Shown here: in pieces, positions 6,750 through 10,104 of the stretch
Layout: every line of letters starts with the position of its first letter
Position numbering within the stretch: the stretch's first letter is position 1
Assembly: GCA_964495805.1 (NCBI GenBank)
Contig: CAZBWV010000014.1
Span: 1-10,104 of the forward strand
Source: JALXCH01 sp964495805
Lineage (GTDB): Bacteria > Calditrichota > Calditrichia > RBG-13-44-9
Reading direction: 5' to 3'
Length of the DNA: 10,104 nucleotides
Translations under genes and position numbers: made by a program
The notes under the pieces: model-generated
Seen by the model: the letters and a program-made list of their open reading frames with translations, nothing else
The model's database searches: none
Told to the model about the DNA's origin: nothing

Positions 6750-7319
6750 TTGGACATCCGAGAATTTTTCTTTAAATATCGCGGATTTACCCCGGTTCCG
6801 CTGGTGCTGGTGGTTCTGATATTTGCCCGACCAACCGCAACCTCTTTTCTATGGGGAATTGGTTTGATGGTCGTCGGTGAACTCATCCGCATCTGGGGTG
6901 TGAGTCACGCAGGAGGTGCCACCCGTACCCGCCGGGTAGGGGCACCGGAACTGATTACCAGTGGACCGTTTGCCTACGTACGCAATCCCCTGTACATCGG
7001 CAATATGTTCATGTACAGCGGCGCAGCGGTTATTGCCAATGTGTGGTTACCCTACCTGCTGTTTGTGGTGTGGCTTTTTTTCGGAATCCAGTATTACCTG
7101 ATTGTGAAATTGGAGGAGGAAAAACTTGGTGAAATTTTTGGAGAGGAATATCACGAATATAAACGTCAGGTGCCCCGATTTATTCCCCGATTCCGGCGGG
7201 CACCCATAGCTCGATCCGCAGCGGGAAATTTTTCCGAAGCCATTCGCTCGGAAAAGAGCACCTTTTTGAGTTTCGGAACCATTTTACTGCTGTTTTATTT
7301 ACGGATGCGCCTGTTTTAG
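6750..7319 (+). CDS. ICMT/phospholipid methyltransferase-like integral membrane protein
   Basis: A protein of 189 residues from the TTG start, with membrane segments at about 13-28, 33-50, 85-98, 99-117 and 172-187. The methyltransferase signature is GPFAYVRNPLYIG (72-84), followed by EEEKLGEIFGEEYHEYKRQVP (key residues E122, F130-G131, Y134, Y137, P142), the usual S-adenosylmethionine-binding end of isoprenylcysteine carboxyl methyltransferase and related phospholipid N-methyltransferases. The substrate is unknown, and a lipid or other small membrane molecule is expected in bacteria. The start is TTG at 6750: GGAGAG (6738-6743) stands 6 nt before it and it follows the upstream stop by 1 nt. 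Earlier in-frame starts at 6705 and 6714 would overlap the previous gene and lack such a site. Residues 150-189 add a basic linker and an extra hydrophobic helix beyond the usual C-terminus. Confidence 0.82.
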   Translation: MDIREFFFKYRGFTPVPLVLVVLIFARPTATSFLWGIGLMVVGELIRIWGVSHAGGATRTRRVGAPELITSGPFAYVRNPLYIGNMFMYSGAAVIANVWLPYLLFVVWLFFGIQYYLIVKLEEEKLGEIFGEEYHEYKRQVPRFIPRFRRAPIARSAAGNFSEAIRSEKSTFLSFGTILLLFYLRMRLF

Positions 7320-7391
7320 GCGGATTGTCGTGAATATTCCCCCGACCTTTAAAAATTTGCGCGAACCAATTTAACAGGAAAGGGCTGGACG

Positions 7392-8816
7392 ATGAAGACC
7401 AGAATTCCTCGAAAAGCTGAGAACATTTCCATCGACAATGCGCGGGACTATATTGTGGGATATTACCGTCAGGTTCCCCTGCTCTCCGGGGAGATGCAAC
7501 AATACATCAATTTCGACAACGCCGCCAGCACCCCTTCGTTAAAACCGGTGCTGGACACGGTAAATGAATTTATGGAATGGTACAGCAGCATTCATCGGGG
7601 CACCGGATTCAAATCGCAATTAGCATCGGAATTATATGAAGAGGTGCGCGAAATTGTCGCCCAGCATGTCAATGTGGACCCGGAAACCCATTCCATCATC
7701 TTCCTGAAGAACACTACCGAAGCCATCAACAAACTGGCTCACCGCATGTCCATCGGACCGGATCAGGTGGTGCTGGTAAGTATGATGGAACACCATTCCA
7801 ACGACTTGCCCTGGCGAGCGAACGGAAAGGTGGTACACATCCGCGTACACCCGGATGGCCGATTGGATGAGAACGATCTGGTGGCAAAGCTGAAGGAATA
7901 TCAGGGGAAGGTGGCCATCGTCAGCATTACCGGGGCCTCCAATGTTACCGGTTGGGTCAACGACGTAAACCGGTTGGCGGAGATTTGCCATGCCCACGGT
8001 ACCCGCATCATGGTGGATGCCGCCCAGCTGGCACCACACCGCGCCATCGATATGCGCGACCAGGATGATCCCGGCCATATCGACTTTCTGGCCTTCTCCG
8101 CTCATAAAATGTACGCCCCTTACGGTACCGGCGTTTTGATTGGCGATAAAGATTTCTTTGAACAGGGAGCACCGGAGTACACCGGCGGTGGAACCATTAA
8201 AATCGTTTCGCTGGACCATCTGCACTGGGCAGACCCCCCGGAAAAAGATGAAGCCGGAACACCCAACACGGTGGGAGTGATAGCTCTGGGTAAAGTGTTA
8301 CTGACACTGAACCACATTGGAATGGATCGGGTGGCAGAACATGAAAAGGAACTCACCCACTATATGCTAAAACGAATGGCGGAAATTCCCAGGGTGGAAA
8401 TTTACGGATCCAGTGATCCGGAAGTGGTGGATAACCGCCTGGGAGTGATTACTTTTAATCTGAAGGAAATTCCCCATGCCCTCACTGCCGCCATATTGAA
8501 TTACGAAGGTGGTATCGGCGTCCGGAATGGCTGTTTCTGTGCTCATCCCTACATTAAATTTTTAATGGGCATGGATGAACAGGAAGCACTGAAAATTGAG
8601 CAGGAAATTCTTCACAACGACCGATCAAGGCTACCCGGTGCTGTCCGCGCCAGCTTTGGCATGTATAACACCACCGACGAAATTGACCATTTCATCGACG
8701 TGCTCAAAACCATCGCCAGTGAGAATTTCCAGGGGACCTACGTAATCGACCGAACCCGCGGGGAATACCACCCCGAAAACTGGGAATATCGGTTTGAGGA
8801 ATATTTCCGGTGGTGA
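7392..8816 (+). CDS. class V aminotransferase, cysteine desulfurase type
   Basis: A 474-residue PLP enzyme of the NifS/SufS/CsdA fold. Motifs in order: FDNAAST (41-47), EHHSN (133-137) with the PLP-stacking His, VDAAQLAPH (208-216) with the PLP-binding Asp209, SAHK (236-239) with the Schiff-base Lys239, a GGG loop at 265-267, and RNGCFCAHP (378-386), where Cys383 aligns with the catalytic Cys of SufS-type RxGxxCA. This suggests persulfide chemistry on cysteine or a related substrate. It is longer than typical SufS (about 400) owing to an N-terminal leader of about 35 residues and a C-terminal extension with aromatic residues. AGGAAAGGG is placed about 7 nt before the ATG. No scaffold or suf/isc partner is in the window, and 72 nt separate it from the preceding gene, so it could share that operon or have its own promoter. 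Isopenicillin-N-epimerase-like activity is an alternative. Confidence 0.86.
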   Translation: MKTRIPRKAENISIDNARDYIVGYYRQVPLLSGEMQQYINFDNAASTPSLKPVLDTVNEFMEWYSSIHRGTGFKSQLASELYEEVREIVAQHVNVDPETHSIIFLKNTTEAINKLAHRMSIGPDQVVLVSMMEHHSNDLPWRANGKVVHIRVHPDGRLDENDLVAKLKEYQGKVAIVSITGASNVTGWVNDVNRLAEICHAHGTRIMVDAAQLAPHRAIDMRDQDDPGHIDFLAFSAHKMYAPYGTGVLIGDKDFFEQGAPEYTGGGTIKIVSLDHLHWADPPEKDEAGTPNTVGVIALGKVLLTLNHIGMDRVAEHEKELTHYMLKRMAEIPRVEIYGSSDPEVVDNRLGVITFNLKEIPHALTAAILNYEGGIGVRNGCFCAHPYIKFLMGMDEQEALKIEQEILHNDRSRLPGAVRASFGMYNTTDEIDHFIDVLKTIASENFQGTYVIDRTRGEYHPENWEYRFEEYFRW

Positions 8817-8832
8817 AGGAGAGGGGAAGAAA

Positions 8833-8879
8833 GGATATAGGGGGTTTAAATGGAGAATGTAATATGTAGAATGAATTGG
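8833..8879 (+). repeat. dispersed intergenic repeat, copy B
   Basis: This 47-nt segment begins GGATATAGGGGGT and runs through GAATGTAATATGTAGAATG to AATTGG. It matches copy A (4312-4353, minus strand): 13 of 13 bases at the start and 23 of 29 at the end. It begins 16 nt after the aminotransferase stop, is non-coding, and is embedded in an A/G-rich tract. With copy A it flanks the central four-gene block in opposite orientation. Confidence 0.7.
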
Positions 8880-8986
8880 ATTTAAGGGGTGTACGATATA
8901 TTGAAAATGGTATATTGTGAGGTATGTGAAAGAATCATGAAAACAGTCCAGATCAAAGTGTCTAACTGAAAATTAAGGAGGAATGT

Positions 8987-9667
8987 ATGAAACGATTATT
9001 AACCTTTGTGGTGCTGGTGTTCTGGATGGGGAATGCACTGGCACTGGGATTTCATTTTGGCGTCCATGGTGGGAAGGACTTTTATTCCATCTCGTCCATG
9101 GACAAAGGATTTCAGTTAGCGGATTTAACCGAAGCACGGGTGGAACGAGAAGGATTCAGCAATCCCTGGCTGGCTGGTGTGGACTTGCAATGGGATTTGC
9201 TGATGGGATTGAAGCTTGAAGCCACCGCTGAGGCAGCCTACCACAGTTACAACGTGGTTTACACCCGTAATGACCCTCAGCCGGGCGACCCCTTTCACAA
9301 ACTGGTGAGTGAATACGATGTCAAGTTTGCCCGGGCAGGGCTGGTGGGATCACTGAAAATGAATATTCTCCCTTTGCCGATCGTGGACCTGTATTTTGGC
9401 GGTGGCGCTGGCATCCACTGGATTGCCCCGCTGGTCTCGGACAAGTTTTTAATGGGCACACTGATGGATAAAGCCGCAGAATTGGACCCCTCCGAAGATG
9501 TGAAAGTGGAATCCCGTCTGGGAGGACACCTGTTGGTCGGCGCCAGCATCCATCCCCCCATGTTCCCGCTGAAGTTTGCCCTGGAAGCAAAGTACAATTT
9601 TCTCCAATCCGGTGAATACGAAGAACCGGATAAATTTGCTACGGTGGTGCTGAAAATATTCTTTTAG
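8987..9667 (+). CDS. outer-membrane beta-barrel-like protein
   Basis: A 226-residue protein with a clear Sec signal peptide (MKR, hydrophobic core, cleavage near NALA at residues 16-19). The mature part alternates polar and hydrophobic residues with Gly and aromatic residues, for example FHFGVHGG (22-29) and VDLYFGGGAGIHW. It ends in KIFF, with a terminal Phe as recognised by the BAM machinery. It is small enough for an 8-stranded barrel. I recognise no specific family and no catalytic motif. AAGGAGGA (8975-8982) stands just before the ATG, the strongest ribosome binding site in the window, which suggests abundant synthesis. A weak TTGAAA/TATGTG pair with a 16-nt spacer at 8901-8928 could be its promoter, but I hold that lightly. 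It stands alone between two gaps. A periplasmic beta-rich protein is the alternative. Confidence 0.7.
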   Translation: MKRLLTFVVLVFWMGNALALGFHFGVHGGKDFYSISSMDKGFQLADLTEARVEREGFSNPWLAGVDLQWDLLMGLKLEATAEAAYHSYNVVYTRNDPQPGDPFHKLVSEYDVKFARAGLVGSLKMNILPLPIVDLYFGGGAGIHWIAPLVSDKFLMGTLMDKAAELDPSEDVKVESRLGGHLLVGASIHPPMFPLKFALEAKYNFLQSGEYEEPDKFATVVLKIFF

Positions 9668-9798
9668 TGCCGAAAATAATGGGGCAAAAGCGCCGGACGG
9701 TGGGTACGGGTTTTCTCCCGAAAGGGACAAATCCGAAAGGTTCGCAGACTCCTCACGACCAGATAGCAGACACCCGTTCAAACGAAATCCATTTTGGC

Positions 9799-9838
9799 GC
9801 TCAGGGAGAATATTTAAATTCGAATATTCTCCCTGAGC
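9799..9838. repeat. perfect 16-bp inverted repeat upstream of the edge ATPase gene
   Basis: GCTCAGGGAGAATATT (9799-9814) and AATATTCTCCCTGAGC (9823-9838) are exact reverse complements around the 8-nt spacer TAAATTCG. It ends 22 nt before the ATG at 9861. No T-run follows on either strand, so it does not look like a simple intrinsic terminator. It could be an operator for a dimeric regulator, a 5' leader hairpin that limits translation of the ATPase gene, or a processing or attachment-type site. Confidence 0.85.
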
Positions 9839-9860
9839 ACAGACTTATCGGGTTAAATAT

Positions 9861-10104
9861 ATGGGCAATAAACAGCTAAAGATTGGCGATATTGTAGAAC
9901 TTCCGCCGGTCAAAACGGTGGTTCAGCTTTCCGATTTACAGAACTCCCAACTGCGCGAAAGTCTGCTGGAAAGTTTTGTAATTACCGCAGAGGTGGAGAA
10001 AAATCTGAAAGCAATTCTTCACACACTGAATCGCCAGAAAGGACAGGGAGTTTTTGTGGAGGGCAATTACGGCTCCGGTAAATCCCACTTCCTGACTGTG
10101 CTGG
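9861..10104 (+). CDS. large P-loop ATPase, N-terminal 81 residues (DUF6079/BrxC-like), cut by window edge
   Basis: The open frame begins at ATG 9861 and runs off the right edge without a stop. It opens with KIGDIVELPPVKTVVQL (residues 6-22), then a helical segment with LRESLLESFVIT (31-42), and a Walker A motif GNYGSGKS (68-75; Lys74 and Ser75 bind phosphate and Mg2+) followed by HFLTVL. A P-loop this close to an N-terminus of this style is like DUF6079 and related BrxC/PglY ATPases, usually over 1000 residues and found in BREX-like anti-phage islands. That family call is from memory of the pattern; ATP binding is firm. An in-frame stop at 9834-9836 limits upstream extension, and no strong ribosome binding site precedes the ATG. 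The gap before it (9668-9860) holds a perfect inverted repeat and no other gene I can support. Confidence 0.72.
   Translation, partial: MGNKQLKIGDIVELPPVKTVVQLSDLQNSQLRESLLESFVITAEVEKNLKAILHTLNRQKGQGVFVEGNYGSGKSHFLTVL

Noticed and set aside
7632..8225. A 197-codon minus-strand frame opposite the aminotransferase gene
   Set aside because: It is antisense to a gene with all catalytic motifs and has no motif of its own.
9449..9879. Open frames 9449-9781 (minus) and 9667-9879 (plus) near the end of the beta-barrel gene
   Set aside because: No ribosome binding site and no recognisable protein; the plus frame runs through the inverted repeat and overlaps the ATPase start.

Overview
The window looks like part of the chromosome of a Gram-negative (diderm) bacterium of the Fibrobacterota-Chlorobiota-Bacteroidota or neighbouring deep lineages (KSB1, Calditrichota, Ignavibacteria, Acidobacteriota type). 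The reasons are a GWxTD-domain protein, a DUF362 plus DUF6599-like pair, an exported Tat substrate and an outer-membrane beta-barrel-like protein ending in Phe. This placement is an inference from gene content only. No rRNA, tRNA, CRISPR array or transposase gene was found.

Left part, minus strand (1-4032). Read in the direction of transcription, a Tat-exported DUF362 protein (start at 3993) is followed after 14 nt by an exported DUF6599-like protein (start at 2818). After a 217-nt gap comes a sulfide:quinone oxidoreductase-like flavoprotein (start at 1689), then a 38-residue protein (85-201) with a good ribosome binding site. A strong intrinsic terminator sits at the very left edge. The flavoprotein and the small protein appear to form one transcription unit for sulfide or sulfur-compound oxidation at the membrane.

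Central part, plus strand (4437-8816). A secreted GWxTD protein, a Gfo/Idh/MocA NAD(P)-dependent oxidoreductase and an ICMT/phospholipid-methyltransferase-like membrane protein are packed with overlapping or abutting ends. A class V aminotransferase of the cysteine-desulfurase type follows after 72 nt. A short non-coding repeat (13 bp identical plus a degenerate heptamer array) lies on each side of this block in opposite orientations.

Right part, plus strand (8817-10104). A small beta-barrel-like outer-membrane protein is followed by 193 nt without a gene, holding a perfect 16-bp inverted repeat. The window then ends 81 codons into a P-loop ATPase whose N-terminus resembles the large DUF6079/BrxC/PglY-type ATPases of phage-defence islands. 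If so, a defence locus probably begins here and continues beyond the right edge. The items most worth following up are this edge gene with its upstream palindrome, the small protein behind the SQR-like gene, the substituted cysteine in that flavoprotein, and the dispersed intergenic repeat.
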